In this document: positions 16,456 to 16,541 of the stretch, in pieces
How positions within the stretch are numbered: position 1 is the first letter of the stretch
How the letters are laid out: each line of letters begins with the position of its first letter
Source: Rostrohypoxylon terebratum
Lineage: Eukaryota; Ascomycota; Sordariomycetes; Xylariales; Hypoxylaceae
Length of the DNA stretch: 16,541 nt
Assembly (NCBI GenBank): GCA_022497145.1
Contig: MU386090.1
Coordinates: forward strand, 1-16,541
Direction of reading: 5' to 3'
Notes under the pieces: generated by a model
Database searches by the model: none
Told to the model about the DNA's origin: nothing
The model's input: the letters and a program-made list of their open reading frames with translations, nothing else
Made by a program: the position numbers and the translations under genes

Positions 16456-16541
16456 CTGGCTACGCAAAGCTCGCCGTCGTACCCTAACGGGTACTGCGCT
16501 TTAATTAGCAAAATTGCAGATGAATAGCAAAATACTTAATG
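16456..16541. mobile_element. Partial relative of the 320-bp MITE, cut by window end
   Basis: Begins CTGG after TA (16454-16455), like the MITE at 9967. It keeps the same order of parts: a stem-loop (16479-16494: GTACCC, TAAC, GGGTAC), then two TAGCAAAA words (16506-16513, 16525-16532) that correspond to TAGCGAAA, with GCG changed to GCA in both. The stem sequence differs from the first element but still pairs. The rest lies beyond the window. Confidence 0.62.

Overview
The window looks like a piece of a filamentous ascomycete (Pezizomycotina) genome; Sordariomycetes/Hypocreales would fit but cannot be shown from this sequence alone. The reasons are short introns with GTANGT donors, CTAAC/CTGAC branch sites and YAG acceptors, a Pth11-type fungal rhodopsin-domain gene, a fungal secreted-type SET protein family, a fungal GNA1, and a 5.2-kb block with the classic signature of repeat-induced point mutation (RIP): extreme A+T, almost no CpA or TpG, abundant TpA, and CpG left over.

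Layout. Bases 1 to about 5230 are gene-free RIP-mutated repeat DNA. The first 1.3 kb is a fossil Ty3/gypsy pol end (integrase core, integrase C-terminus, chromodomain) on the + strand, full of stops. Pieces of it recur, partly inverted, at 2552-2932. Two small islands of normal composition sit in this block. One is a 389-bp solo LTR with a perfect ATTTT target duplication (3310-3698), inserted in the spacer of a RIP-mutated inverted repeat. The other is a 120-bp mini solo LTR with a perfect TTAAC duplication (4324-4443). From about 5280 the DNA returns to normal composition.

Four protein genes are supported: a 7-transmembrane Pth11-like receptor (minus strand, 3 exons, 5682-6923); an intronless, GC-rich short-chain dehydrogenase/reductase with a degenerate catalytic tetrad (plus, 8513-9292); a SET-domain protein (plus, 5 exons with two microexons, 10811-12378, possibly with a further 5' signal-peptide exon at 10562); and a glucosamine-6-phosphate N-acetyltransferase, GNA1 (plus, 3 exons, 12986-13728). 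The first two are divergent across a 1.6-kb spacer. Between the SDR and SET genes lie two adjacent MITE-like elements, a 140-bp foldback and a 320-bp TA-flanked element with a stem-loop inside each TIR. A relative of the second one starts at 16456 and runs off the window end. Bases 13729-16455 contain no supportable gene, only short repeats and many TAGGTACCTA-type palindromes.

The four genes do not form an obvious pathway; they are best read as separate genes next to a repeat-rich, RIP-silenced compartment. The most unusual observations are the un-RIPped solo LTRs with clean target duplications inside RIPped DNA, the hairpin-bearing MITE family, the SDR with Ser in place of the catalytic Tyr, and the microexons that encode the core SET motif.
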